Assembly: GCF_002742645.2 (NCBI RefSeq)
Contig: NZ_CP033875.1
Location: 496,001-560,000 of the forward strand
Reading direction: 5' to 3'
DNA from: Caulobacter sp. FWC26
GTDB taxonomy: Bacteria > Pseudomonadota > Alphaproteobacteria > Caulobacterales > Caulobacteraceae
Length of the DNA: 64,000 nt
Shown here piece by piece: positions 17,606-26,707 of the stretch (position 1 is its first letter; each line of letters opens with the position of its first letter). The notes beneath the pieces were generated by a model. The model was given only the letters and a program-made list of their open reading frames with translations. It was not told where the DNA came from and made no database searches. The position numbers and the translations under genes are program-made.

Positions 17606-19936
17606 ATGGCCATCCGTTCAAAAACGACGCGCGGCGCGCAAGCAGGCGCGGAAGCCTGGAAAGGCTTGGCTATGACGGTCGCCGCCGTCGCTACGTTACA
17701 GGGACTTGGCGTCGGCGTGGCCCGGGCCGACGAGACGGACAGCGATCCGAACGCGGTGGAACGGGTCGAGATTACGGGCCTGAAGGCTCGCCGCGCCGCC
17801 GCTGGGACCAAGACCGAGACGCCCCTGATCGAGACACCCCAGAGCATCACCGTGATCGACGGCGCCGAGTTGTCGCGCCGTAATGTTCAGTCGATCAACC
17901 AGGCGCTGGGTTTCGTCGCTGGCGTCGCCCCTAACCAGCGCGGCGGCATGGTCACGCGCTATGACCAACTGGTCGTTCGCGGTTTTACGCCAGGGGTTTT
18001 CCTGGACGGCATGCGTCTGATCGCCGGGCCGTACTCGATGCCGCAGATCGACTTCAATCGCATCGACCACATCGATATCGTCAAGGGACCAGCCTCGGTG
18101 CTGTACGGCAACGCCACGCCCGGTGGTCTGGTCAACCTAGCCAGTAAGACGCCCGAGGAGGGCCGGTTTGGCCGCGTGGAAGGTCAGCTGGGCAACTACG
18201 ATTCACGGAGGTTGGCGGCGGACATCAACACGCCGCTGGATAGCGAGGGCAAGTGGTTGGGCCGCTTGGCCGCCGGCTGGCAAAAGGGCGACGGCCTCAC
18301 CCAAGGCACCTTCAGCGAGCGCTTCCACGTCAGTCCAATGGTGACTTTCGAGCCCACGGCTGACACCAGCCTGACCCTGGTCGCGGCCTATCAGGAATCA
18401 CCCAGCGGCGGCGGCTATTCCGGCGTCCCGGCCTATGGTTCGGTGCTGACCAACCCGTTCGGCAAGCTGCCGCGCGATATCAACACCGGTGATCCCGGCT
18501 ATGAGCGCTACGACCATAAGGCCAAGTCGCTAGCGGCCTTTTTCCGCCATGACATCAACGAAAACCTGACCTTCCGCTCCAACGCCCGCTTTCAAAACAA
18601 CACCCTCTCGTATCGCCAGTTGTATGTCGCCGGTTTCGCCACAACCGGGACAGGCGCGAACCGCAACACCGACTACTCGACCATCATTCGCGGCGGCGGC
18701 GGCGCGGACGAGGACTTCAACACCTTGACGCTGGACAACCAGCTGAGCGGCCAATTCGCGACCGGCGCGATCAAGCACCAGGTGTTGGCCGGTCTCGACT
18801 ATCAGCGGATCACCGGCGAGAACTTCCAGCAGTTTAACACGGGTCAGACCAGCAACCCGCTGACTAGCATACCGAACCTGAGCTTGTTCGCCCCGACCTA
18901 TGGCGGAACGCTGCCCAGCTTCGACCTGAAGACGCTGTCGTCGGCCTATGTGAACACCTACACCCGGCGCGAGCAGAAGGGGCTCTACGCTCAGGATCAG
19001 ATGTCGATCGGCCGGCTGCAGCTGATCGCAAGCGGCCGCTACGACTGGTACGAGCAGGTTACCGACAACAAGAAGAACGCCACCCGCAGCACGCTGAAGC
19101 AGAACGCCTTCACCATGCGGGTCGGCGGCCTGTACGAACTGACCGACGGCCTGGCGCCTTATGTCAGCTATTCGGAATCGTTCGAGCCCCAGGCCGGCGC
19201 GACCTGGCAGGGTGAAGCTTTCGTGCCTGTCACAGGCCGCCAGATCGAGGGTGGCGTGAAGTATCAGCCCAAGGGGACCTCGGCCCTCTTTACCCTGGCC
19301 GCCTATGAACTGGAGCGCCAGAAGGTGCCGGTCGCCGATCCGCTGGCCGGCACGAATGGGATTCCCAGCACCTCGCAGGTGCAGATCGGCGAGGTCCGGG
19401 TGCGCGGCGTCGAACTGGAAGGTCGCGGCGAGGTCGTGCGCGGCCTCAGCGTGGTCGCCGCGGTTAGCTATACGGACGCGATCATTACCCAGGGCGCGCC
19501 CGCGGTGGCGGCGACAGCGACCAACAGCGGCACGCCCACGACGACCGGCACGCGTCAACTGGGCGTTCCCGAGTGGGGCGCCTCGAGCTTCGTCTCGTAT
19601 GATTTCGGTCGCGGCGGATGGGCGACGGGGGCGCTGGCCGGGCTGCGACTGGGCGCCGGTGTTCGCTATGTCGGCGGCTCGGACGGCACGACGACCTACG
19701 CCGTGATCAACAACGTCACGACGTTCCGGCGCTTCCGCACGGACGGCTTTGTGCTCGTCGACGCGCTGATCGGCTACGATCTGGGCCAGATCTCACCGGA
19801 CCTGAAGGGCTGGGAGGGGGCGCTGAACGCCGCCAATCTGTTCGACAAGACCTATGTCTCTGCCTGCCCCTTCAACAACAGCTGCTACTTCGGCGCGGCG
19901 CGAACGGTCACGGCGACATTGCGATATAGCTGGTAG
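17606..19936 (+). CDS. TonB-dependent siderophore receptor, FhuA-like class
   Basis: Outer-membrane receptor of 776 residues. Long N-terminal export signal ending near residue 42 ('GVGVARADE'), TonB box 'VERVEITG' near 52-59, then the plug: 'ETPQSITVID', 'VRGFTPGVFLDGMRL', 'RIDHIDIVKGPASVLYGNAT'. The barrel ends in tryptophan (TATLRYSW). The plug wording is that of the TonB-siderophore receptor subfamily (FhuA, FoxA, FcuA type), so a hydroxamate ligand is plausible. 'CPFNNSCYFG' near the C-terminus is a typical disulfide-forming turn of this group. GAGGGG precedes the ATG. Divergent from the DUF3649-PepSY-DUF3325 operon and sharing a Fur-type box with it. Confidence 0.9.
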   Translation: MAIRSKTTRGAQAGAEAWKGLAMTVAAVATLQGLGVGVARADETDSDPNAVERVEITGLKARRAAAGTKTETPLIETPQSITVIDGAELSRRNVQSINQALGFVAGVAPNQRGGMVTRYDQLVVRGFTPGVFLDGMRLIAGPYSMPQIDFNRIDHIDIVKGPASVLYGNATPGGLVNLASKTPEEGRFGRVEGQLGNYDSRRLAADINTPLDSEGKWLGRLAAGWQKGDGLTQGTFSERFHVSPMVTFEPTADTSLTLVAAYQESPSGGGYSGVPAYGSVLTNPFGKLPRDINTGDPGYERYDHKAKSLAAFFRHDINENLTFRSNARFQNNTLSYRQLYVAGFATTGTGANRNTDYSTIIRGGGGADEDFNTLTLDNQLSGQFATGAIKHQVLAGLDYQRITGENFQQFNTGQTSNPLTSIPNLSLFAPTYGGTLPSFDLKTLSSAYVNTYTRREQKGLYAQDQMSIGRLQLIASGRYDWYEQVTDNKKNATRSTLKQNAFTMRVGGLYELTDGLAPYVSYSESFEPQAGATWQGEAFVPVTGRQIEGGVKYQPKGTSALFTLAAYELERQKVPVADPLAGTNGIPSTSQVQIGEVRVRGVELEGRGEVVRGLSVVAAVSYTDAIITQGAPAVAATATNSGTPTTTGTRQLGVPEWGASSFVSYDFGRGGWATGALAGLRLGAGVRYVGGSDGTTTYAVINNVTTFRRFRTDGFVLVDALIGYDLGQISPDLKGWEGALNAANLFDKTYVSACPFNNSCYFGAARTVTATLRYSW

Positions 19937-19942
19937 GCCATG

Positions 19943-19971
19943 GCGGCTGGCGGCCTCATGTCGCCAGCCGC
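19943..19971 (+). terminator. Probable terminator hairpin after the receptor
   Basis: A 10-bp perfect stem GCGGCTGGCG / CGCCAGCCGC with a 9-nt loop starts 7 bp after the receptor stop. No T-run follows, so termination may be weak or Rho-aided. Confidence 0.5.
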
Positions 19972-20091
19972 ACAAGCCATCGCTCTTGTGCGTCAGCTGC
20001 CATTTGCGAATGGCGACTGAGTGTCTGAGTTCTGGCGCGGCGCCAACGGCGGCTCCTGGCGCTCGCCGCCCCCTATAGGCCTATCGACTGT

Positions 20092-20547
20092 GTAGCGGCG
20101 GCCGAGCGCAAGGATTGGGTGTTTCACAACCTTGAACTGTTGAAGATGACCCATGCGCTCGACAAGCGGCCCGCCGAGATGTCAGGCGGCATGAAGCAGC
20201 GGGTGGGCATCGCCCGGGCTCTGTCGATGGAGCCCAAGGTCCTGCTGCTGGATGAACCGTTCGGCGCGCTGGACGCCCTGACCCGGGCGCACCTGCAGGA
20301 CAGCGTCATGGAAATCCATTCGGCGTTGAAGAACACCGTGCTGATGATCACCCACGACGTGGACGAAGCCACGCTGCTGTCTGACCGCATCGTGATGATG
20401 ACCAACGGCTCGCGCGCCTGCGTGGGGCAGGTGCTGGACGTGCCGCTGGAGCGACCGCGCGACCGCTTGGCCGTGGCCGAGCATCCGACCTACGTCCATG
20501 CCCGCGCGGCGGTGATCGAGTTCCTCTACGCGCGCCGCGCCGCATGA
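20092..20547 (+). pseudogene. Truncated nitrate ABC transporter ATPase (NrtD-like) remnant
   Basis: The frame encodes only the C-terminal half of an ABC ATPase: signature motif 'MSGGMKQRVGIARAL', Walker B 'VLLLDEPFGALD' and switch histidine 'MITHDVDEATLL'. The Walker A loop and first ~110 residues are absent, and the in-frame sequence upstream of about 20092 does not look like an ATPase before it meets a stop at 20026. The wording is that of the NrtC/NrtD/TauB group. Without Walker A it cannot bind ATP. Its position directly before nasT-nasS suggests that a nitrate ABC transporter once stood here and was lost, with the NarK-type carrier now doing the import. The GTG at 20119 could still give a 142-aa product. 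Confidence 0.8.
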
Positions 20548-20579
20548 CGGTTTGGGCGTCGACGTCGCCGTTGGGGCTC

Positions 20580-20597
20580 CCGGCGCCGAGGCGCCGG
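20580..20597. terminator. Palindromic hairpin after the NrtD remnant
   Basis: CGGCGCC-GA-GGCGCCG with an extra C/G pair forms an almost uninterrupted palindrome 33 bp after the remnant's stop. A T-rich stretch (CATTTTC) occurs 20 bp further on. It probably ends transcription from upstream. Confidence 0.4.
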
Positions 20598-20702
20598 CCT
20601 TCTGAGCGTCGGCGCCTTCATTTTCAGCACTCCACGCGTCGAGGCGATATGGGGCGGATTCCTGCTCCGGATCTCGGCGCGCGGACTTAAGGACTGCGGG
20701 CG

Positions 20703-21275
20703 ATGCGCGTGCTCGTAATCGATCCGGACGCCGCCCGGGCGGCGCTTGTGGCCCAAGGCCTCGAGGGTGTTCAGCCCTTGGAGGTCCGCCACGCTGCTGT
20801 CTACAATGAGGCCGAAGTCGTGGCCTTTGCGCCCGACGTGGTCGTGATCGCCGCCGAGAGCCCCGACCGCGACACGCTGGATAGCCTTAGGGAGTCCAGC
20901 CAAGGGCGCCCGGTGGTGATGTTCGTGGATCGCTCCGAGCCGGGCCTGGCCGAACAGGCCGTGCGGGCGGGCGTGGCGGCCTATGTGGTCGACGGTCTGG
21001 CCCCGGGGCGGGTGCGGCCGATCCTCGACGTGGCCATGAGCCGCTTCGCCTTGACCCAGCAGTTGCGCGGCGACCTGGCCAAGGCCAAGGCCGATCTCGA
21101 AGCCCGCAAAACCGTGGAGCGCGCCAAGGGGCTTTTAATGAAGGAGCGCGGCCTGGACGAGGACGGGGCCTATCGGCTGTTGAGGAAACTGGCCATGGAT
21201 CGAGGCAAGTCCATCGGGGCGGTGGCCGCTGATCTCCTGGCCTTCGCCGGCGTGCTGCGAGGAGACGGCGCGTGA
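20703..21275 (+). CDS. nasT: NasT-type ANTAR response regulator (antiterminator)
   Basis: Protein of 190 residues with a receiver-like domain (1-120) and a C-terminal ANTAR RNA-binding domain at about 132-186 ('ERAKGLLMKERGLDEDGAYR' then 'LLRKLAMDRGKSIGAVAADL'). The usual phosphorylated aspartate is not obvious: the receiver carries 'VLVIDPDAAR' and 'VVVIAAESPD', so control is probably by protein binding. In known systems NasS holds NasT when nitrate is absent; with nitrate or nitrite NasT is released and prevents termination in the leader of the nas operon. nasS overlaps the stop of this gene, and a leader with hexaloop hairpins follows nasS. Confidence 0.9.
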   Translation: MRVLVIDPDAARAALVAQGLEGVQPLEVRHAAVYNEAEVVAFAPDVVVIAAESPDRDTLDSLRESSQGRPVVMFVDRSEPGLAEQAVRAGVAAYVVDGLAPGRVRPILDVAMSRFALTQQLRGDLAKAKADLEARKTVERAKGLLMKERGLDEDGAYRLLRKLAMDRGKSIGAVAADLLAFAGVLRGDGA

Positions 21276-22414
21276 GCAGCTTCCTCGATTTGCGTCTAGG
21301 GTTCATCCCTTTGACGGATTGCGCGCCGCTGGCCGTCGCCAAGACGATGGGCTTTTTCGCCGAGGAGGGACTGGAGGTCGAGTTGTCGCGCGAAGCCTCC
21401 TGGGCCACCGTCCGCGACAAGGTGGCGGTGGGGGCTTTGGACGGCGCGCACATGCTGGCGCCGATGGCCTTGGCCGCGACGGTGGCGGGTGAGGCCGACA
21501 TCATTGCGCCCATGGCGCTGAACCGGAACGGCAGCGCGATCACCGTGTCGCGCACGTTGGCGGGCGCTCTGCACGCGGCTGGTCCGGTGTCTCCGGAGGC
21601 GCCCGCCACGGCTGCAGGCTTGGCGGGGGTGGTCGAGGCGCGGCGTGTTCGCGGTGAGCCGCCACTGACCTTCGCCGTCGTGTTTCCCTATTCGATGCAC
21701 AACTACTTCCTGCGCTACTGGCTGGCGCAGGGCGGGGTCGATCCGGACAAGGACGTGCGCATCGTCGTCATTCCGCCGCCTCGCATGGTCGAGCAGATGC
21801 GGGCGGGGGCGGTGGACGGTTTCTGCGTCGGCGCGCCTTGGAACGCTGTGGCCGAGGCGGAGGGTGTCGGGGAGATCCTGATCACCGCCTCCCGGTTCTG
21901 GCCGTCGGGTCCCGACAAGGTGCTGGGCATGGCGGCGCGCTTCGCCTCGACACGGCCCGATGATCTGAAAGCCTGCCTGCGGGCGTTGATGCGCGCGGCC
22001 GCTTGGGCGGACGCGCCGCAGAACCATGAGGTCCTGGTCGAGATCCTGGCGCGGCCGGAGTGGGTGGGCGCGCCCGCCGACGCCATCGCGCGCGCCCTCA
22101 AGAGCGAGATTGTCTTCCACCGCGACGGGTCCGGCCTGCCCATGCCCGAGCATGGCCTGTGGTTCGCATCGCAGATGGTCCGCTGGGGGCAGGCGGGCGC
22201 CGACGCCGACCTTGAGGCGCTGGTCGCGCGCGTCTACCGCCCGGATCTCTATCGCGCAGCCGCTCTGTCGCTGGACCCCATTCTCGATCCTGCGCTGAGC
22301 TTCGAGGATGCGGCGACCCCGGATGCAGCCCGGCTGTTCGACCAGCGGCCGTTCGATCCCGCCGCGCCCCTGGCCTATGCCTCAAGCTTCGCCATCGGTC
22401 GCCTGCGCGACTGA
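21272..22414 (+). CDS. nasS: NasS-type nitrate sensor, substrate-binding-protein fold
   Basis: Protein of 380 residues related to the periplasmic nitrate-binding proteins NrtA/CmpA ('LRLGFIPLTDCAPLAVAKTM', 'VGALDGAHMLAPMALA', 'FPYSMHNYFLRYWLAQGGVD', 'VDGFCVGAPWNAVA'). There is no signal peptide, which marks it as a cytoplasmic sensor rather than a transporter subunit. The GTG start overlaps the nasT stop (GTGA at 21272-21275), so NasS and NasT are made together, as expected for a 1:1 inhibitory complex. Confidence 0.88.
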   Translation: MSSFLDLRLGFIPLTDCAPLAVAKTMGFFAEEGLEVELSREASWATVRDKVAVGALDGAHMLAPMALAATVAGEADIIAPMALNRNGSAITVSRTLAGALHAAGPVSPEAPATAAGLAGVVEARRVRGEPPLTFAVVFPYSMHNYFLRYWLAQGGVDPDKDVRIVVIPPPRMVEQMRAGAVDGFCVGAPWNAVAEAEGVGEILITASRFWPSGPDKVLGMAARFASTRPDDLKACLRALMRAAAWADAPQNHEVLVEILARPEWVGAPADAIARALKSEIVFHRDGSGLPMPEHGLWFASQMVRWGQAGADADLEALVARVYRPDLYRAAALSLDPILDPALSFEDAATPDAARLFDQRPFDPAAPLAYASSFAIGRLRD

Positions 22415-22545
22415 CCTGCTTAAATCCTGAGCGCTGTTGTCGCTCATTTGCTGAGCAAGCGTGCGAGATCGAAGAGCCTGAGGGCACCCCGTCGCCGCGC
22501 GGGTGACTCCGACCCTCCGCCACGCTCAACTTGGATCAAGGCCAC

Positions 22546-22616
22546 CGAACAACGGCGTTCGCGGCTGCCAGAGGACCGCTCCGATGCGGTCAGTCGCCCG
22601 AGGCGCCGCCGCCTCG
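22546..22616 (+). promoter_or_regulatory. Candidate ANTAR-target leader of the nitrate operon
   Basis: Three hairpins lie between nasS and narK. P1: CGAAC-AACGGC-GTTCG (22546-22561), a hexaloop with A at 1 and G at 4 as in the ANTAR RNA motif. P2: GACCGC-TCCGAT-GCGGTC (22574-22591), a hexaloop with G at 4 but T at 1. Then CGAGGCG-CCGC-CGCCTCG (22599-22616), a strong stem that could be the terminator, though no T-run follows. NasT encoded upstream is the likely ligand. Confidence 0.5.
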
Positions 22617-22648
22617 CTCTCGCAGACACGCAGACGATCGAGGCCCAT

Positions 22649-23869
22649 ATGCTCTCCCGTGAATTCCTCAAGGCCGGACACGCGCCAACCCTGTTCGCCG
22701 CCTTCCTCTACTTCGATCTCAGCTTCATGGTCTGGGTGATCCTGGGCCCGCTGGGCGTGGCGATCGCCAAGGACTTTGGTCTTGATCCCGCTCAGAAGGG
22801 CTTGATGGTCGCCGTGCCGGTGCTGGCCGGCGCGCTTCTGCGCTTGGTCAACGGCGTCCTGGTCGATCGCATCGGTCCCAAAAAGACTGGGATCATTGGC
22901 CAACTGATCGTGCTGGCGGGTCTGGTCACCGCCTGGGCTGTTGGTCTTCACAACTATCAACAGATCCTGGCCTTAGGCGTGGTGTTGGGCGTGGCCGGCG
23001 CCTCCTTTGCGGTGGCGCTGCCGCTGGCCTCGCGCTGGTACCCGGCCGAGCATCAGGGCCTGGCCCTCGGCATCGCCGGGGCCGGTAACTCCGGCACCGC
23101 CCTGGCCGCGCTGTTCGCGCCCGCCCTGGCCAAGACCTTCGGCTGGCAGAACGTCATCGGCCTGGCGGCGATCCCTCTGGTCTTCGCCTTCGTCGCCTAT
23201 CTTGTCTTGGCCAAGGACGCGCCTGAGCAGCCTGCGCCCAAGAAGCTTGCCGAGTACCTGGATGTCCTGAAGGTTCCCGACGCCTGGTGGCTGATGCTGC
23301 TGTATGGCGTGACCTTCGGCGGGTTTGTGGGTCTGGCCTCGTCGCTGACCATGTACTTCAACTCCGAGTACGGTCTGGATCCGGTCATCGCGGGCTTCTT
23401 CACTGCCGCCTGCGTGTTCGCCGGCTCGTTCATCCGCCCGGTCGGCGGCGCGCTCGCCGACCGCTACGGCGGGGTGCGGACGCTGAGCGTGGTCTATCTG
23501 CTGGCTGCGGTCGGCCTGACGGTGGCCAGCTTCCAACTGCCCTCCGCCGCCGTGGCCTTGGCGGTGCTGCTGTTCGCCATGCTGGCCTTGGGCGCTGGCA
23601 ACGGCGCGGTGTTCCAGCTGGCCCCGCAGCGATTTCGCAAGGAGATCGGCGTCATGACCGGCCTGATCGGCATGACCGGCGGTCTTGGCGGCTTTTACTT
23701 GGCCTCGACGCTCGGCTTGGCCAAGAAGATGACCGGCTCCTACCAGTCCGGATTCATCGGTTTCGCCCTGCTGGCCGTGTTCGCCCTGGTCGCGCTGTTT
23801 AGCCTCAAGGCCCGCTGGCGGGCGGTTTGGCCGACCCTGCACGACGACGCCGCGCCCGTCCGCGTCTAA
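22649..23869 (+). CDS. narK: NarK/NasA-type nitrate/nitrite transporter (MFS)
   Basis: Major-facilitator protein of 406 residues with 12 hydrophobic segments. Motifs of the nitrate/nitrite porter family are visible: 'RLVNGVLVDRIGPKKTG' near residue 68, 'GIAGAGNSGTALAALFAPAL' in the fifth segment, and 'GAGNGAVFQLAPQRF' in the eleventh. The upstream in-frame extension to 22448 reads through the structured leader and is Arg/Pro-rich, so ATG 22649 is chosen. It is the first structural gene of the nitrate operon and would import nitrate or exchange it for nitrite across the inner membrane. Its presence fits the loss of the ABC transporter upstream. Confidence 0.88.
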   Translation: MLSREFLKAGHAPTLFAAFLYFDLSFMVWVILGPLGVAIAKDFGLDPAQKGLMVAVPVLAGALLRLVNGVLVDRIGPKKTGIIGQLIVLAGLVTAWAVGLHNYQQILALGVVLGVAGASFAVALPLASRWYPAEHQGLALGIAGAGNSGTALAALFAPALAKTFGWQNVIGLAAIPLVFAFVAYLVLAKDAPEQPAPKKLAEYLDVLKVPDAWWLMLLYGVTFGGFVGLASSLTMYFNSEYGLDPVIAGFFTAACVFAGSFIRPVGGALADRYGGVRTLSVVYLLAAVGLTVASFQLPSAAVALAVLLFAMLALGAGNGAVFQLAPQRFRKEIGVMTGLIGMTGGLGGFYLASTLGLAKKMTGSYQSGFIGFALLAVFALVALFSLKARWRAVWPTLHDDAAPVRV

Positions 23870-23897
23870 TCCTGCGCCCCCCTCAATGAGAAGCCCC

Positions 23898-26366
23898 ATG
23901 ACCCAAGCTGCGCCCAAATTGCGTCTGGTCGTCATCGGCAACGGCATGGCCGGTTGCCGAGCGGTCGAGGAAGTGCTCAAGCGCGATCCGGACCGCTACG
24001 CCATCACCATCTTCGGCGCCGAGCCGCGTGTGAACTACAACCGCATCATGCTGTCGCCGGTCCTGGCGGGTGAGAAGGCCTTTGAGGACATCGTCATCAA
24101 CGACGAGGCCTGGTACCGCGACAACGGGATCGCCCTGCACGCCGGCCGCGCCGTCACGGCCATCGACCCCTCGGCCCGCAAGGTCTTCGCCGAGGGCGGG
24201 TTGGAGGTCGGCTACGACAAGCTGATCCTGGCGACGGGGTCAGACCCGTTCCGCCTGCCGCTGCCCGGCGGTGACCTCAAGGGCGTGGTGACCTTCCGCG
24301 ACCTCGACGACGTCAACGCCATGCTGGACGCCTCGTCTAAGCCCGGGGCGCGGGCGGTGGTGATCGGCGGCGGCCTGCTGGGGCTCGAAGCCGCCTATGG
24401 CCTGGCGCGGCGCGGCATGGCCGCCACCGTCGTCCACCTGATGGACGTGCTGATGGAGCGTCAGCTGGACGAAAGCGCCGGCTATCTGCTGCGCGAGGCT
24501 CTCGCCGATCGCGGTGTCGAGACGGTGCTGGGCGCGCACTCCGAGGAGATCGTCGGGGCGGACGGCCAGGTCACGGGGCTGAAGCTCAAGGACGGCCGCG
24601 TGCTGCCGTGCGACCTCTTGGTCATGGCGGTGGGCATCCGGCCGAATGCAACCCTCGCCAAGGCCGCCGGTCTTGGCGTCAACCGCGGCGTGGTCGTCGA
24701 CGACGCCATGCGAACCTCCGATCCGGATGTCTTCGCCGTCGGGGAATGCGTCGAGCATCGCGGCCAATGCTACGGTCTCGTCGCGCCGATCTGGGAGATG
24801 TGTCGCGCGCTGGCCGAGGCGCTGACGGACGGGGAGGGGGGCTATCAGGGCTCGGTCCTGTCGACGCGGCTCAAGGTCTCCGGCGTTGACGTGTTCTCGG
24901 CCGGCAAGTTCGCCGGCGGCGAGGGCTGCGAGGACATCGTCTTCCGCGACGCCGCGCGGGGCGTCTACAAGCGGGTCGTGATCGAGGACGGCAAGGTCGC
25001 CGGCGCGGTGCTGTTTGGCGATGCGGCCGACGGTGGCTGGTACTTCGACCTGATGAAAGCCGGCGCCGACGTCGGCGGCATTCGCGAGACCCTGATCTTC
25101 GGCCAGGCGATCACCGAAGGGCTGGCCGGCCTGGACCCTAGCGCGGCCGTTGCAGCCATGCCCGATACGCAGGAAATCTGCGGCTGCAACGGCGTCTGCA
25201 AAGGGGCGATCACCGCTGCGATCACGGCTCAGGGCCTAACCACGCTGGATGATGTTCGCGCGGTGACCAAGGCTTCGGCCTCGTGCGGATCCTGCACGCC
25301 GCTGGTCGAGCAGGTCTTGAAGTTGACCCTGGGCGATGGCTTCCAGGCTCAGACCGGGCCCAAGCCGATCTGCAAGTGCTCGCCCAAGACCCACGGCGAG
25401 GTGCGTCGCGCGATCGTAGAGCAGGGCCTGAAGTCGATGCCGGCGGTGATGCAGGCGCTGGAGTGGTCCACGCCCGACGGCTGCGCCGCGTGCCGGCCGG
25501 CCCTGAACTACTACCTGCTGTGCGCCTGGCCCGGCGAGTATCGCGACGACAAGCAGTCGCGGTACATCAACGAGCGGGTCCACGCTAATATTCAAAAAGA
25601 CGGGACCTATTCGGTGGTGCCGCGCATGTGGGGCGGCATGACCAGCCCGGCCGAGCTGCGCGCCATCGCCGACGTCGCCGAGAAGTTCGCTATTCCGGCA
25701 GTCAAGGTCACCGGTGGCCAGCGGATCGACCTCCTGGGCGTCAAGAAGGACGACCTTCCCGCCGTCTGGGCCGACCTCAACGCCGCCGGCATGGTCAGCG
25801 GCCACGCCTACGCCAAGGGTCTGCGCACGGTGAAAACCTGCGTTGGCTCTGACTGGTGCCGCTTCGGCACCCAGGATTCCACGGGACTTGGCATGCGGCT
25901 GGAGAAGTTCCTGTGGGGCTCGTGGGCGCCAGCCAAGGTCAAGCTGGCCGTGTCGGGCTGTCCGCGCAACTGCGCCGAAGCCACCTGCAAGGACTTTGGC
26001 GTGGTCTGCGTCGACAGCGGCTACGAGATCCATATCGGCGGCGCGGCCGGCCTTCATATTCAGGGCACGCAGGTCCTGACCCGGGTGGCGACCGAGGACG
26101 AGGCCGTCTGGGTCATCGCCGCAGCCATGCAGCTCTACCGCGAGCAGGGCTGGTACCTGGAGCGGGTCTACAAGTGGATGGACCGCGTGGGCCTGGAGTC
26201 CATCCGCGACCAGGTCACCGATCCCGACCAGCGCAAAGCCCTCTACGACCGCTTCGTCTATTCGCAGCGCTTCGCCCGGATCGATCCGTGGGCCGAGCGC
26301 GTGGCGGGCCGTCACAACGAGGAGTTCACCCCGATGAGCCGCCGGATGGAGTTCGTTCCCGCATGA
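23898..26366 (+). CDS. nirB: Assimilatory nitrite reductase large subunit
   Basis: Cytoplasmic enzyme of 822 residues reducing nitrite to ammonium with NAD(P)H. FAD/NAD(P) domain 1-320 ('VVIGNGMAG', 'VVIGGGLLGLEAAYGLARRG'), two BFD-like [2Fe-2S] segments ('CGCNGVCKGAI' near 424; 'CKCSPKTHG' near 491 with 'GCAACRPALNYYL' near 530), then the siroheme/[4Fe-4S] half with 'TCVGSDWCRFG' near 647 and 'CPRNCAEATCKDFG' near 687, which supply the four cluster cysteines. ATG 23898 is preferred over ATG 23886 because GAGAAG precedes it. The stop overlaps the nirD start. All catalytic motifs appear intact. Confidence 0.93.
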   Translation: MTQAAPKLRLVVIGNGMAGCRAVEEVLKRDPDRYAITIFGAEPRVNYNRIMLSPVLAGEKAFEDIVINDEAWYRDNGIALHAGRAVTAIDPSARKVFAEGGLEVGYDKLILATGSDPFRLPLPGGDLKGVVTFRDLDDVNAMLDASSKPGARAVVIGGGLLGLEAAYGLARRGMAATVVHLMDVLMERQLDESAGYLLREALADRGVETVLGAHSEEIVGADGQVTGLKLKDGRVLPCDLLVMAVGIRPNATLAKAAGLGVNRGVVVDDAMRTSDPDVFAVGECVEHRGQCYGLVAPIWEMCRALAEALTDGEGGYQGSVLSTRLKVSGVDVFSAGKFAGGEGCEDIVFRDAARGVYKRVVIEDGKVAGAVLFGDAADGGWYFDLMKAGADVGGIRETLIFGQAITEGLAGLDPSAAVAAMPDTQEICGCNGVCKGAITAAITAQGLTTLDDVRAVTKASASCGSCTPLVEQVLKLTLGDGFQAQTGPKPICKCSPKTHGEVRRAIVEQGLKSMPAVMQALEWSTPDGCAACRPALNYYLLCAWPGEYRDDKQSRYINERVHANIQKDGTYSVVPRMWGGMTSPAELRAIADVAEKFAIPAVKVTGGQRIDLLGVKKDDLPAVWADLNAAGMVSGHAYAKGLRTVKTCVGSDWCRFGTQDSTGLGMRLEKFLWGSWAPAKVKLAVSGCPRNCAEATCKDFGVVCVDSGYEIHIGGAAGLHIQGTQVLTRVATEDEAVWVIAAAMQLYREQGWYLERVYKWMDRVGLESIRDQVTDPDQRKALYDRFVYSQRFARIDPWAERVAGRHNEEFTPMSRRMEFVPA

Positions 26367-26707
26367 ATACGCACGTCAAAACGCCAATCTGGATCGACGT
26401 CGGGGCGGTGACCGACGTGCCGCGGCGCGGCGCGCGACGCGTGCCCAGCCCGCACGGGGATATCGCCATCTTCCGCACCGGCGATGGCGAGGTCTTCGCC
26501 TTGATGGACAAATGCCCGCACAAGGGCGGGCCGCTCAGCGAGGGCATTGTCCATGGCCGGGCCGTGACCTGTCCGTTGCACGCCTGGAACATCGACCTGG
26601 CCACCGGCGAGGCGATGGGGGCCGACAAGGGCAAGGGCTGCACGCCCGTTGTCGCACTGCGCGTCGAGGACGGCCGCCTGCTGCTCAGCCTGGAGGGAAA
26701 CCTCTAA
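26363..26707 (+). CDS. nirD: Nitrite reductase small subunit, Rieske type
   Basis: Protein of 114 residues with a Rieske-like fold: 'CPHKGGPLSEGI' and 'CPLHAWNIDLATGE' give the Cys-His/Cys-His set, so a [2Fe-2S] cluster is likely retained (many NirD proteins lack it). The ATG overlaps the nirB stop (ATGA). The much longer frame upstream is a shadow of nirB. It would assist NirB in electron transfer to nitrite. Confidence 0.9.
   Translation: MNTHVKTPIWIDVGAVTDVPRRGARRVPSPHGDIAIFRTGDGEVFALMDKCPHKGGPLSEGIVHGRAVTCPLHAWNIDLATGEAMGADKGKGCTPVVALRVEDGRLLLSLEGNL

Noticed and set aside
20650..20668. Possible sigma-54 promoter (GG-N10-GC) upstream of nasT
   Set aside because: Only the two dinucleotides match; the surrounding TGGCAC and TTGCA context is missing.
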